Shown piece by piece: positions 22,201 through 34,612 of a stretch of 64,000 nt of DNA; within the stretch, counting starts at the first letter, position 1, and each line of letters starts with the position of its first letter. The notes below the pieces were generated by a model. It was not told the origin of the DNA, made no database searches, and saw only the letters and a list, made by a program, of their open reading frames with translations. Source of the stretch: Archivesica marissinica (taxonomy: Eukaryota; Mollusca; Bivalvia; Venerida; Vesicomyidae); the NCBI GenBank assembly GCA_014843695.1, contig CM026386.1, positions 82,504,129 to 82,568,128 on the forward strand. The letters run 5' to 3'. A program made the position numbers and the translations under genes.

Positions 22201-24955
22201 CTATGCTATCTGAACAACAATACATTACACTCCATAGTCTATGCTATCTGAACAACAATACAGTACACACCATAGTCTATGCTATCTGGACAACAATACA
22301 GTACTCTCCATAGTCTATGCTATCTGGACAACAATACAGTACACTCCATAGTCTATGCTATCTAGACAACAATACATTACACCCCATAGTCTATGCTATC
22401 TGGACAACAATACAGTACACTCCATAGTCTATGCTATCTGGACAACAATACAGTACACTCCATAGTCTATGCTATCTGAACAACAATACAGTACACTCCA
22501 TAGTCTATGCTATCTGGACAACAATACAGCACACTCCATAGTCTATGCTATCTGAACAACAATACAGTACACTCCATAGTCTATGCTATCTGGACAACAA
22601 TACATTACACTCCATAGTATATGCTATCTGGACAACAATACATTACACTCCATAGTCTATGCTATCTGAACAACAATACAGTACACTCCATAGTCTATGC
22701 TATCTGAACAACAATACAGTACACTCCATAGTCTATGCTATCTGGACAACAATACGGTACTCTCCATAGTCTATGCTATCTGGACAACAATACATTACAC
22801 TCCATAGTCTATGCTATCTGGACAACAATACATTACACTCCATAGTCTATGCTATCTGAACAACAATACAGTACACTCCATAGTCTATGCTATCTGGACA
22901 ACAATACATTACACTCCGTAGTCTATGCTATCTGGACAACAATACAGCACACTCCATAGTCTATGCTATCTGGACAACAATACGGTACACGCCATAGTCT
23001 ATGCTATCTGGACAACAATACGGTACACTCCATAGTCTATGCTATCTGGACAACAATACAGTACACTCCATAGTCTATGCTATCTGGACAACAATATGGT
23101 ACACTCCATAGTCTATGCTATCTGGACAACAATACAGTACACTCCATAGTCTATGCTATCTGGACAACAATACAGTACACTCCATAGTCTATGCTATCTG
23201 GACAACAATACGGTACACTCCATAGTCTATGCTATCTGAACAACAATACAGTACACTCCATAGTCTATGCTATCTGGACAACAATACAGTACATGCCATA
23301 GTCTATGCTATCTGAACAACAATACAGTACACTCCATAGTCTATGCTATCTGAACAACAATACAGTACACACCATAGTCTATGCTATCTGGACAACAATA
23401 CATTACACTCCATAGTCTATGCTATCTGGACAACAATACAGTAAATGTCATAGTCTATGCTATCTGGACAACAATACATTACACTCCATAGTCTATGCTA
23501 TCTGGACAACAATACATTACACTCCATAGTCTATGCTATCTGGACAACAATACATTACACTCCATAGTCTATGCTATCTGAACAACAATACAGTACACTC
23601 CATAGTCTATGCTATCTGGACAACAATACAGTACACTCCATAGTCTATGCTATCTGGACAACAATACAGTACACTCCATAGTCTATGCTATCTGGACAAC
23701 AATACAGTAAATTTCATAGTCTATGCTATCTGGACAACAATACAGTACACTCCATAGTCTATGCTATCTGGACAACAATACATTACACTCCATAGTCTAT
23801 GCTATCTGGACAACAATACAGCACACTCCATAGTCTATGCTATCTGAACAACAATACAGTACACTCCATAGTCTATGCTATCTGAACAACAATACATTAC
23901 ACTCCATAGTATATGCTATCTGGACAACAATACATTACACTCCATAGTCTATGCTATCTGAACAACAATACAGTACACTCCATAGTCTATGCTATCTGGA
24001 CAACAATACATTACACTCCATAGTCTATGCTATCTGAACAACAATACAGTACACACCATAGTCTATGCTATCTGGACAACAATACAGTACTCTCCATAGT
24101 CTATGCTATCTGGACAACAATACAGTACACTCCATAGTCTATGCTATCTGGACAACAATACAGTACACTCCATAGTCTATGCTATCTGGACAACAATACA
24201 GCACACTCCATAGTCTATGCTATCTGGACAACAATACATTACACTCCATAGTCTATGCTATCTGGACAACAATACAGCACACTCCATAGTCTATGCTATC
24301 TGAACAACAATACAGTACACTCCATAGTCTATGCTATCTGGACAACAATACATTACACTCCATAGTCTATGCTATCTGGACAACAATACATTACACTCCA
24401 TAGTCTATGCTATCTGAACAACAATACAGTACACTCCATAGTCTATGCTATCTGGACAACAATACGGTACTCTCCATAGTCTATGCTATCTGGACAACAA
24501 TACATTACACTCCATAGTCTATGCTATCTGGACAACAATACATTACACTCCATAGTCTATGCTATCTGAACAACAATACATTACACTCCATAGTCTATGC
24601 TATCCGAACAACAATACAGTACACTCCATAGTCTATGCTATCTGGACAACAATACGGTACTCTCCATAGTCTATGCTATCTGGACAACAATACATTACAC
24701 TCCATAGTCTATGCTATCTGGACAACAATACATTACACTCCATAGTCTATGCTATCTGGACAACAATACAGTACACTCCATAGTATATGCTATCTGGACA
24801 ACAATACAGTACATGCTATAGTCTATGCTATCTGGACAACAATAAAGTACTCTCCATAGTCTATGCTATCTGGACAACAAGACAGTACACTCCATAGTCT
24901 ATGCTATCTGGACAACAATACAGTACACTCCATAGTCTAGGCTATCTGGACAACA
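16272..24955. repeat. 38-bp satellite array, domain 1 (about 228 units)
   Basis: The unit is CCATAGTCTATGCTATCTGG followed by ACAACAATACAGTACACT. Variation is confined to a few positions: CTGGAC/CTGAAC, TACAGT/TACATT/TACGGT and CACTCC/CTCTCC/CACACC. Unit length is not a multiple of three, so no long frame is open. Runs of identical units (for example around 18,500-18,750, 19,750-20,130 and 20,400-20,780) suggest recent local homogenisation. Confidence 0.97.
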
Positions 24956-25245
24956 ATGTAGTGCACACTGTCTCTAGCCTGTACTATCTGGACAACAATT
25001 TAGTGCACACTGTTGCTAGTCTGTACTATCTGGACAACAATGTAGTGCACACTGTTGCTAGTATATGCTATCTGGACAACAATGCAGTGCACACTGTTGC
25101 TAGTCTGTACTATCTGGACAACAATGTAGTGCACACTGTTGCTAGTATATGCTATCTGGACAACAATGTAGCGCACACTGTTGCTAGTCTGTACTATCTG
25201 GACAACAATGCAGTACACACTGTTGCTAGTCTGTACTATCTGGAC
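24955..25245. repeat. 42-bp sister-family block, copy 1 (about 7 units)
   Basis: The unit GTTGCTAGTCTGTACTATCT, GGACAACAATGTAGTGCACACT is related to the 38-bp unit by two 2-bp length differences and several substitutions. It alternates between TCTGTAC and TATATGC forms. Translated, it gives VASLYYLDNNVVHT-like repeats. The block and its left flank (from about 24,770) recur at 27,690-28,155 and 29,540-30,000. Confidence 0.95.
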
Positions 25246-27862
25246 AACAATACATTACACTCCATAGTCTATGCTATCTGGACAACAATACATTACACTC
25301 CATAGTCTATGCTATCTGGACAACAATACATTACACTCCATAGTCTATGCTATCTGAACAACAATACAGTACACACCATAGTCTATGCTATCTGGACAAC
25401 AATACAGTACTCTCCATAGTCTATGCTATCTGGACAACAATACAGTACACTCCATAGTCTATGCTATCTGGACAACAATACAGCACACTCCATAGTCTAT
25501 GCTATCTGGACAACAATACAGCACACTCCATAGTCTATGCTATCTGGACAACAATACATTACACTCCATAGTCTATGCTATCTGGACAACAATACAGCAC
25601 ACTCCATAGTCTATGCTATCTGAACAACAATACAGTACACTCCATAGTCTATGCTATCTGAACAACAATACATTACACTCCATAGTATATGCTATCTGGA
25701 CAACAATACATTACACTCCATAGTCTATGCTATCTGGACAACAATACATTACACTCCATAGTCTATGCTATCTGAACAACAATACAGTACACACCATAGT
25801 CTATGCTATCTGGACAACAATACAGTACACTCCATAGTCTATGCTATCTGGACAACAATACAGTACACTCCATAGTCTATGCTATCTGGACAACAATACA
25901 GTACACTCCATAGTCTATGCTATCTGGACAACAATACAGTACACTCCATAGTCTATGCTATCTGGACAACAATACAGTACACTCCATAGTCTATGCTATC
26001 TGGACAACAATACAGTACACTCCATAGTCTATGCTATCTGGACAACAATACAGTACACTCCATAGTCTATGCTATCTGAACAACAATACAGTACACTCCA
26101 TAGTCTATGCTATCTGGACAACAATACAGTACACGCCATAGTCTATGCTATCTGAACAACAATACAGTACACTCCATAGTCTATGCTATCTGAACAACAA
26201 TACAGTACACTCCATAGTCTATGCTATCTGGACAACAATACAGTACACTCCATAGTCTATGCTATCTGGACAACAATACAGTAAATGTCATAGTCTATGC
26301 TATCTGGACAACAATACATTACACTCCATAGTCTATGCTATCTGGACAACAATACATTACACTCCATAGTCTATGCTATCTGGACAACAATACATTACAC
26401 TCCATAGTCTATGCTATCTGGACAACAATACAGTACACTCCATAGTCTATGCTATCTGGACAACAATACAGTACACTCCATAGTCTATGCTATCTGGACA
26501 ACAATACAGTACACTCCATAGTCTATGCTATCTGGACAACAATACAGTACACTCCATAGTCTATGCTATCTGGACAACAATACAGTACACTCCATAGTCT
26601 ATGCTATCTGGACAACAATACAGTACACTCCATAGTCTATGCTATCTGGACAACAATACAGTACACTCCATAGTCTATGCTATCTGGACAACAATACAGT
26701 ACACTCCATAGTCTATGCTATCTGAACAACAATACAGTACACTCCATAGTCTATGCTATCTGGACAACAATACATTACACTCCATAGTATATGCTATCTG
26801 GACAACAATACATTACACTCCATAGTCTATGCTATCTGAACAACAATACAGTACACTCCATAGTCTATGCTATCTGGACAACAATACATTACACTCCATA
26901 GTCTATGCTATCTGAACAACAATACAGTACACTCCATAGTCTATGCTATCTGGACAACAATACAGTACACTCCATAGTCTATGCTATCTGGACAACAATA
27001 CAGTACACTCCATAGTCTATGCTATCTGGACAACAATACAGTACACTCCATAGTCTATGCTATCTGGACAACAATACAGTACACTCCATAGTCTATGCTA
27101 TCTGGACAACAATACAGTACACTCCATAGTCTATGCTATCTGGACAACAATACAGTACACTCCATAGTCTATGCTATCTGGACAACAATACAGTACACTC
27201 CATAGTCTATGCTATCTGAACAACAATACATTACACTCCATAGTCTATGCTATCTGAACAACAATACAGTACACTCCATAGTCTATGCTATCTGGACAAC
27301 AATACAGTACACTCCATAGTCTATGCTATCTGGACAACAATACAGTACACTCCATAGTCTATGCTATCTGGACAACAATACATTACACTCCATAGTCTAT
27401 GCTATCTGGACAACAATACAGTACACTCCATAGTCTATGCTATCTGGACAACAATACATTACACTCCATAGTCTATGCTATCTGGACAACAATACAGTAC
27501 ACTCCATAGTCTATGCTATCTGGACAACAATACGGTACACTCCATAGTCTATGCTATCTGGACAACAATACAGTACACTCCATAGTCTATGCTATCTGGA
27601 CAACAATACATACACTCCATAGTCATGCTATCTGACAACAATACATACACTCCATAGTCTATGCTATCTGGACAACAATACAGTACACTCCATAGTATAT
27701 GCTATCTGGACAACAATACAGTACATGCTATAGTCTATGCTATCTGGACAACAATAAAGTACTCTCCATAGTCTATGCTATCTGGACAACAAGACAGTAC
27801 ACTCCATAGTCTATGCTATCTGGACAACAATACAGTACACTCCATAGTCTAGGCTATCTGGA
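25245..27862. repeat. 38-bp satellite array, domain 2
   Basis: Same 38-bp unit as domain 1. At 27,605-27,650 two consecutive units carry several single-base deletions (CATACACT for CATTACACT, AGTCATGC for AGTCTATGC, CTGACAAC for CTGGACAAC), which is out of keeping with the clean units on both sides. Confidence 0.95.
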
Positions 27863-28155
27863 CAACAATGTAGTGCACACTGTCTCTAGCCTGTACTATC
27901 TGGACAACAATTTAGTGCACACTGTTGCTAGTCTGTACTATCTGGACAACAATGTAGTGCACACTGTTGCTAGTATATGCTATCTGGACAACAATGCAGT
28001 GCACACTGTTGCTAGTCTGTACTATCTGGACAACAATGTAGTGCACACTGTTGCTAGTATATGCTATCTGGACAACAATGTAGCGCACACTGTTGCTAGT
28101 CTGTACTATCTGGACAACAATGCAGTACACACTGTTGCTAGTCTGTACTATCTGG
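27862..28155. repeat. 42-bp sister-family block, copy 2
   Basis: The order of unit variants is identical to 24,955-25,245 (offset 2,912 bp), including the marker units CAATAAAGTACTCTCC (27,753) and CAAGACAGTACAC just upstream. A duplicated segment, not independent expansion. Confidence 0.95.
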
Positions 28156-29712
28156 ACAACAATACATTACACTCCATAGTCTATGCTATCTGGACAACAA
28201 TACATTACACTCCATAGTCTATGCTATCTGGACAACAATACATTACACTCCATAGTCTATGCTATCTGAACAACAATACAGTACACACCATAGTCTATGC
28301 TATCTGGACAACAATACAGTACTCTCCATAGTCTATGCTATCTGGACAACAATACAGTACACTCCATAGTCTATGCTATCTGGACAACAATACAGTACAC
28401 CCATAGTCTATGCTATCTGGACAACAATACAGTACACTCCATAGTCTATGCTATCTGGACAACAATACAGTACACTCCATAGTCTATGCTATCTGAACAA
28501 CAATACAGTACACTCCATAGTCTATGCTATCTGAACAACAATACATTACACTCCATAGTATATGCTATCTGGACAACAATACATTACACTCCATAGTCTA
28601 TGCTATCTGGACAACAATACATTACACTCCATAGTCTATGCTATCTGAACAACAATACAGTACACACCATAGTCTATGCTATCTGGACAACAATACATTA
28701 CACTCCATAGTATATGCTATCTGGACAACAATACATTACACTCCATAGTCTATGCTATCTGGACAACAATACATTACACTCCATAGTCTATGCTATCTGA
28801 ACAACAATACAGTACACACCATAGTCTATGCTATCTGGACAACAATACAGTACTCTCCATAGTCTATGCTATCTGGACAACAATACAGTACACTCCATAG
28901 TCTATGCTATCTGGACAACAATACAGCACACTCCATAGTCTATGCTATCTGGACAACAATACAGCACACTCCATAGTCTATGCTATCTGGACAACAATAC
29001 ATTACACTCCATAGTCTATGCTATCTGGACAACAATACAGCACACTCCATAGTCTATGCTATCTGAACAACAATACAGTACACTTCATAGTCTATGCTAT
29101 CTGAACAACAATACATTACACTCCATAGTATATGCTATCTGGACAACAATACATTACACTCCATAGTCTATGCTATCTGAACAACAATACAGTACACTCC
29201 ATAGTCTATGCTATCTGGACAACAATACGGTACTCTCCATAGTCTATGCTATCTGGACAACAATACATTACACTCCATAGTCTATGCTATCTGAACAACA
29301 ATACATTACACTCCATAGTCTATGCTATCCGAACAACAATACAGTACACTCCATAGTCTATGCTATCTGGACAACAATACGGTACTCTCCATAGTCTATG
29401 CTATCTGGACAACAATACATTACACTCCATAGTCTATGCTATCTGGACAACAATACATTACACTCCATAGTCCATGCTATCTGAACAACAATACAGTACA
29501 CTCCATAGTCTATGCTATCTGGACAACAATACAGTACACTCCATAGTATATGCTATCTGGACAACAATACAGTACATGCTATAGTCTATGCTATCTGGAC
29601 AACAATAAAGTACTCTCCATAGTCTATGCTATCTGGACAACAAGACAGTACACTCCATAGTCTATGCTATCTGGACAACAATACAGTACACTCCATAGTC
29701 TAGGCTATCTGG
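28155..29712. repeat. 38-bp satellite array, domain 3 (about 41 units)
   Basis: Same 38-bp family. One unit near 28,399 has a 1-bp loss (ACACCCATAG), which creates a local phase slip. Confidence 0.95.
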
Positions 29713-30665
29713 ACAACAATGTAGTGCACACTGTCTCTAGCCTGTACTATCTGGACAACAATTTAGTGCACACTGTTGCTAGTCTGTACTATCTGGACAA
29801 CAATGTAGTGCACACTGTTGCTAGTATATGCTATCTGGACAACAATGCAGTGCACACTGTTGCTAGTCTGTACTATCTGGACAACAATGTAGTGCACACT
29901 GTTGCTAGTATATGCTATCTGGACAACAATGTAGCGCACACTGTTGCTAGTCTGTACTATCTGGACAACAATGCAGTACACACTGTTGCTAGTCTGTACT
30001 ATCTGGACAACAATGCAGTGCACACTGTTGTTAGTCTGTACTATCTGGACAACAATGCAGTGCACACTGTTGTTAGTCTGTACTATCTGGACAACAATGC
30101 AGTGCACACTGTCTCTAGTCTGTACTATATGGACAATAATGCAGTGCACACTGTCTCTAGTCTGTACTATCTGGACAACAATGTAGTGCACACTGTTGCT
30201 AGTCTGTACTATTTGGACAACAATGCAGTGATCACTGTTGCTAGTCTGTACTATCCGGACAACAATGCTGTGCTCACTGATGCTAGTCTGTACTATTTGG
30301 ACAACAATGCAATGCTCAGTGTTGTTAGTCTGTACTATCTGGACAACAATGCAGTGCACACTGTTGTTAGTCTGTACTATCTGGACAATAATGCAGTGCA
30401 CACTGTCTCTAGTCTGTACTATCTGGACAACAATATAGTGCACACTGTTGCTAGTCTGTACTATCTGGACAACAATGCAGTGCACACTGTCTCTAGTCTG
30501 TACTATCTGGACAACAATGTAGTGCTCACTGTTGCTAGTCTGTACTATCCGGACAACAATGCAATGCTCACTGTTGCTAGTCACTGGACAACAGTGCAGT
30601 GCACACATGCTAGTCACTGGACAACAATGCAGTGCACACATGCTAGTCTATACAATCCGGACAAT
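29712..30665. repeat. 42-bp sister-family block, copy 3, expanded (about 20 units)
   Basis: The first seven units repeat copies 1 and 2 (offset 1,851 bp from copy 2). The block then continues with about 13 more 42-bp units that are more diverse (TCTCTAGTC, GTTGTTAGTC, CCGGACAAC, CAATGCTCAC) and ends in truncated units (GCTAGTCACTGGACAACA) near 30,600-30,660. The decay toward the right edge is the expected pattern for the old margin of an array. A 388-codon forward frame here comes from the 42-bp periodicity and runs on into unique DNA. Confidence 0.95.
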
Positions 30666-31017
30666 ACTAAGATTGTGCCAGCAGAAGCTTGGCTCTCCCA
30701 CTCCAGTGCATACTCATGCATACATTTTCTCGCACTCCTGCTGGCCAGGACACGCATTTTATTTTCTTATCGTTGGAACAATCTTTGTTTCATTGATTTC
30801 ATTGAATCGGCAGTGCTTGCAAATGGGTGAACACTTTGTGTTATTACCTCCCTTTCATTGAGATATAAAGTAATAGAAATTAGTAATACACATAATGTCG
30901 CTTATTGTAAGCTATAACTTTATTACATGTTGCCTCCTTTGGAATTTGACTAAAAATCAATTTTGAAGGTTAATCATCATCACCTGAATCTTAGCTTACT
31001 TGCCGTTATGATTCACT
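30666..31017. other. Non-repetitive spacer
   Basis: Unique AT-rich DNA between two arrays. Near its right end, TTAATCATCATCACCTGAAT resembles TTTATCATCATCTGCATATA (31,736) and TTTATCATCATCTGGATTAT (31,800), so the 21-bp array is bracketed by related sequence. Confidence 0.6.
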
Positions 31018-31730
31018 GACGGCGAGGCAAAATACACTGACAGCAAGGTAAAATACACTGACACAGCGAGGCAAAATACACTGACAGCGAGGCAAAATAC
31101 ACTGACAGCGAGGCAAAATACACTGACAGCGAGGAAAAATACACTGACAGCGAGGCAAAATACACTGACAGCGAGGCTGACGAGGAAAAATACACTGACA
31201 GCGAGGCTGACGAGGAAAAATACACTGACAGCGAGGCTGACGAGGAAAAATACACTGACAGCGAGGCTGACGAGGCAAAATACACTGACAGCGAGGCTGA
31301 TGAGGCAAAATACACTGACAGCGAGGAAAAATACACTGACGGCGAGGCAAAATACATTGACAGCGAGGCAAAATACACTGACAGCGAGGAAAAGGCAAAA
31401 TACACTGACAGCGAGGAAAAATACACTGACAGCGAGGCTGACGAGGCAAAATACACTGACAGCGAGGCAAAATACACTGACGGCGAGGCAAAATACACTG
31501 ACAGCGAGGCAAAATACACTGACGCAAAATACACTGACAGCGAGGCAAAATACACTGACAGCGAGGCAAAGGAAAAATACACTGACAGCGAGGCAAAATA
31601 CACTGACGCAAAATACACTGACAGCGAGGAAAAATACACTGACAGCGAGGCTGACGAGGATAAATACATCGATGATGAGGCTAAATATAACAATGGCGTG
31701 ACTAAATACACAGACGGCGAGGTTAAATAG
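31018..31730 (+). repeat. 21-bp tandem array, frame-preserving (KYTDSEA)
   Basis: The basic unit is GCGAGGCAAAATACACTGACA (21 bp), with longer units carrying an extra GCTGACGAG and shorter ones lacking AGCGAG. From 31,062 to the TAG at 31,728-31,730 one forward frame stays open for 222 codons as repeats of the heptapeptide KYTDSEA, with variants SEADEEKYTD and EKAKYTD. Every insertion or deletion in that stretch is a multiple of three. The last units are diverged but retain K-Y spacing (DKYIDDEAKYNNGVTKYTDG). There is no ATG and a 2-bp slip at about 31,062 breaks the frame upstream, so a coding role is not established. Reverse frames are also open. Confidence 0.9.
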
Positions 31731-32469
31731 CTTGTTTATCATCATCTGCATATAGTTTACTTGTCTATAGGTTTCATGGAGAATATGTTTGCAAAATGTT
31801 TATCATCATCTGGATTATAGTTTACTTCAAATTCTTGTATTAAGACTATGCGATTTTACGAGACTAGTTGTAAATAAATATATTATAACTGTGTGTCATA
31901 TTATAATTATTCTATAGCAAGCAAACCATCAACTTATCTACCTGGAACTAAGAGACATCTCTAATTTTCTATTACCTCCCTTGACAGATAAAGTCTGATT
32001 TATTCCAAAATGTGAATATGTCCTTTAGTTAGAATCCTTTGTTTTTACTGTTGTTCCCTAACCATTGTGTACTGTTGTTCCCTACCCAGATGTTGCTGTA
32101 TGATAAATGTGATTACATCCAAATCATGGTAATTAACTGAAAACATTATTTTAGAAATAAGTACCCATTGCATATACTGTTGGAGATATAGGAATTTAAT
32201 ACTCTTAAGAAGCGATAGTGGAATAAAATTGCTAACATGTTGTGCAAAGGAAACAACGATAAAAACAGAGGAAACCACTTAAGAGGACCTATCTACTTTT
32301 GGAGAGTATTCAGGGGCAGTAATTCACCGATGTCTCTCATTGTGAAGCTGGAAATAATTGACCTACAAAATGCCCTGATCAAAATGATTGATTTTTATGT
32401 AAAGTGTGAGAAATGTCTTGTATCTTATTAGCATGGTTATTACCAATATCCAATACTGACATCTTGCAC
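31731..32469. other. Intergenic DNA, nothing recognised
   Basis: AT-rich unique DNA with the two TTTATCATCATCTG repeats (31,736; 31,800) and a tandem TGTTGTTCCCTA pair near 32,050-32,085. Short ORFs at 32,045-32,431 are unsupported. Confidence 0.5.
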
Positions 32470-32474
32470 TGCTG

Positions 32475-32655
32475 TCTCGGACTGGGAAGCATGTGAGATA
32501 GTACGATGGTCACCAGATCAGACATGTGGGTTTTCTCTGGGTACTCCTGTTTCCTTCTACATGAATTACCACATTTACGCTTTCATCTGCACCAACGAGA
32601 GTGATTAATATAAGATATTAAAGCTTGTTTCGCAATCGTTGTATAATAAATGAAG
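32475..32655 (+). mobile_element. SINE-B2 body without head
   Basis: Matches 36,430-36,603 block for block: ATGTGAGATAGTACGATGG, CACCAGATCAGACA, GGGTTTTCTCTGGGTACTCC, CACATTTACGCTTTCATC, GTGATTAATATAAG and TTTCGCAATCGTTGTATAAT. The expected tRNA-like head is not upstream. A head in the opposite orientation lies 50 bp downstream. Confidence 0.75.
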
Positions 32656-32699
32656 TATGAACTTTTGTAGGACAACGGCCAGCATAAGAGTACATCAAT

Positions 32700-32770
32700 T
32701 CAGGAGATAATTGAAACCCGGGTTGCATTGGTGAGAAGCGAGCGTGCTAACCACTGCGCTAATCAGCCTA
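32700..32770 (-). mobile_element. Detached SINE-B2 head, inverted
   Basis: On the minus strand it reads GATTAGCGCAGTGGTTAGCA, CGCTCGCTTCTCACCAATGC and AACCCGGGTTTCAATT, the tRNA-like head seen at 36,365-36,425. Its orientation is opposite to the body at 32,475-32,655. Confidence 0.75.
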
Positions 32771-32826
32771 CTGTTGTCCTACTACTCTGACGCACACCAT
32801 TTGTAGTACATGTATCAGTTTGTGTG

Positions 32827-32982
32827 TACATGTACTGTTACCAGATGTGTTGTGTTACATGTACTGTTACCAGATGTGTTGTGTTACATGTACTGTTACC
32901 AGATGTGTTGTGTTACATGTACTGTTACCAGATGTGTTGTGTTACATGTACTGTTACCAGATGTGTTGTGTTACATGTACTG
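32827..32982. repeat. 29-bp tandem repeat (about 5.4 units)
   Basis: Near-identical units of ACATGTACTGTTACCAGATG plus TGTTGTGTT. Confidence 0.95.
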
Positions 32983-33037
32983 ACTATATAGTATGATTAA
33001 ACCGTTATACAGCTGCTACATTGAAAATCCATGACCC

Positions 33038-33167
33038 AAGGTTATAAAACGTTTCTCAAATCTCAAGCTCAAATGATCTGATTGGTTGATTCGGAGTATT
33101 ACTGTCAGCTGAACCAATCAGATGCTTGAGACTGAGTTTTGTGATTGGAGAGAAGTTTTATAACCTC
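33038..33167. mobile_element. MITE-like foldback element, copy 2
   Basis: Left end AAGGTTATAAAACGTTTCTC, right end GAGAAGTTTTATAACCTCGG, with a further internal inverted pair TCTGATTGGTTGATTC / GAACCAATCAGA. Arms of about 60 bp. Related to 5,240-5,369. Confidence 0.7.
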
Positions 33168-33411
33168 GGGGCCTGGTATTCAAATCAGTGCTTATTCACG
33201 ACTCGATTATGTTTCTACATGCATACCGCATGTAACCAAACCAGATACAACAAATAGTTCTACTGTGAGAAGTTGATGCTACAGAACTAGAACAGCCAGT
33301 TGTGGCTGTTTGAATCTATGTTCTTGTTTGGTTGTATCAAATGTTCACAGGATATAATATTTATGTGTTGGATTTGGATGCATGGTGTGAGAGGTAGAAA
33401 TGTGAATGAAT

Positions 33412-33512
33412 CCTTGTTCAGTAGTCCAGTGGTTAACACGCTGAAATGCGAATCCAGGGATGCAGTCTTTCAGATGGTACTTAAGTCTGAGATCTTGTGT
33501 CGGTGGATGAAA
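33412..33512 (+). mobile_element. SINE-A fragment with internal deletions
   Basis: Contains CAGTAGTCCAGTGGTTAACA, GAATCCAGGGATGCAG, CTTTCAGATGGTACTTAAG and GATCTTGTGTCGGTGG, i.e. head and early body with gaps. The rest of the element is missing. Confidence 0.6.
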
Positions 33513-33603
33513 TCCTACTTTCACGTTTAAAAGTTTGTATAGCACAACAAAACTGTTAAATTGATTCAATGTTAGTGTTCGATGTATTCAGAAGAATTTG
33601 TAG

Positions 33604-33656
33604 TAACAATGCATTTATAAGTGAAAAAAACCCAATGCATTTATAAGTGAAAAAAA
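33604..33656. repeat. Two-copy 28-bp direct repeat
   Basis: TGCATTTATAAGTGAAAAAA occurs twice (about 33,609 and 33,636), separated by only a few bases. Confidence 0.8.
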
Positions 33657-33715
33657 AGCATTTCATGTAATGTCGCTCTAGAGGTTAATATAGAAAAATC
33701 TGCACCAGCACTTGC

Positions 33716-34612
33716 CATGTATTATAGTCATGTATTATAGTCATGTATTATAGTCATGTATTATAGTCATGTATTAGAGTCCTGTATTAGAGTCATGTAT
33801 TATAGTCATGTATTATAGTCATGTATTATAGTCATGTATTATGGTCATGTATTATAGTCATGTATTATAGTCATGTATTATAGTCATGTATTATGGTCAT
33901 GTATTATAGTCATGTATTATAGTCATGTATTAGAGTCATGTATTATAGTCATGTATTATAGTCATGTATTATAGTCATGTACTATAGTCATGTATTATAG
34001 TCATGTATTATAGTCATGTATTAGGGTCATGTATTATAGTCATGTATTATAGTCATGTATTAGAGTCATGTATTATAGTCATGTATTATAGTCATGTATT
34101 ATAGTCATGTACTATAGTCATGTATTAGGGTCATGTATTATAGTCATGTATTATAGTCATGTATTATAGTCATGTATTATAGTCATGTATTATAGTCATG
34201 TATTATGGTCATGTATTATGGTCATGTATTAGGGTCATGTATTATAGTCATGTATTATAGTCATGTATTATAGTCATGTACTATAGTCATGTACTATAGT
34301 CATGTATTATAGTCATGTATTATAGTCATGTATTATAGTCATGTATTATGGTCATGTATTATGGTCATGTATTATGGTCATGTATTATAGTCATGTATTA
34401 TAGTCATGTATTAGAGTCTTGTATTATAGTCATGTATTATAGTCATGTACTATAGTCATGTATTATAGTCATGTATTAGTCTTGTATTAGAGTCTTGTAT
34501 TATAGTCATGTATTATAGTCATGTATTATAGTCATGTATTAGGGTCATGTATTATAGTCATGTATTAGGGTCATGTACTATAGTCATGTATTATAGTCAT
34601 GTATTATAGTCA
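33716..34612. repeat. 13-bp minisatellite (about 69 units)
   Basis: The unit CATGTATTATAGT is repeated with variants CATGTATTAGAGT, CATGTATTAGGGT, CATGTATTATGGT and CATGTACTATAGT. A few units have TCTTGTATTAG. It ends at TAGTCATTTTGTGG. Confidence 0.97.

Noticed and set aside
15460..30665. CRISPR-like array
   Set aside because: Head-to-tail repeats without spacers in a eukaryotic context; no cas genes.
29664..30830. 388-codon forward ORF (YYLDNN repeats)
   Set aside because: Comes from the 42-bp sister family. It starts within the 38-bp array and runs into unique DNA without protein character.
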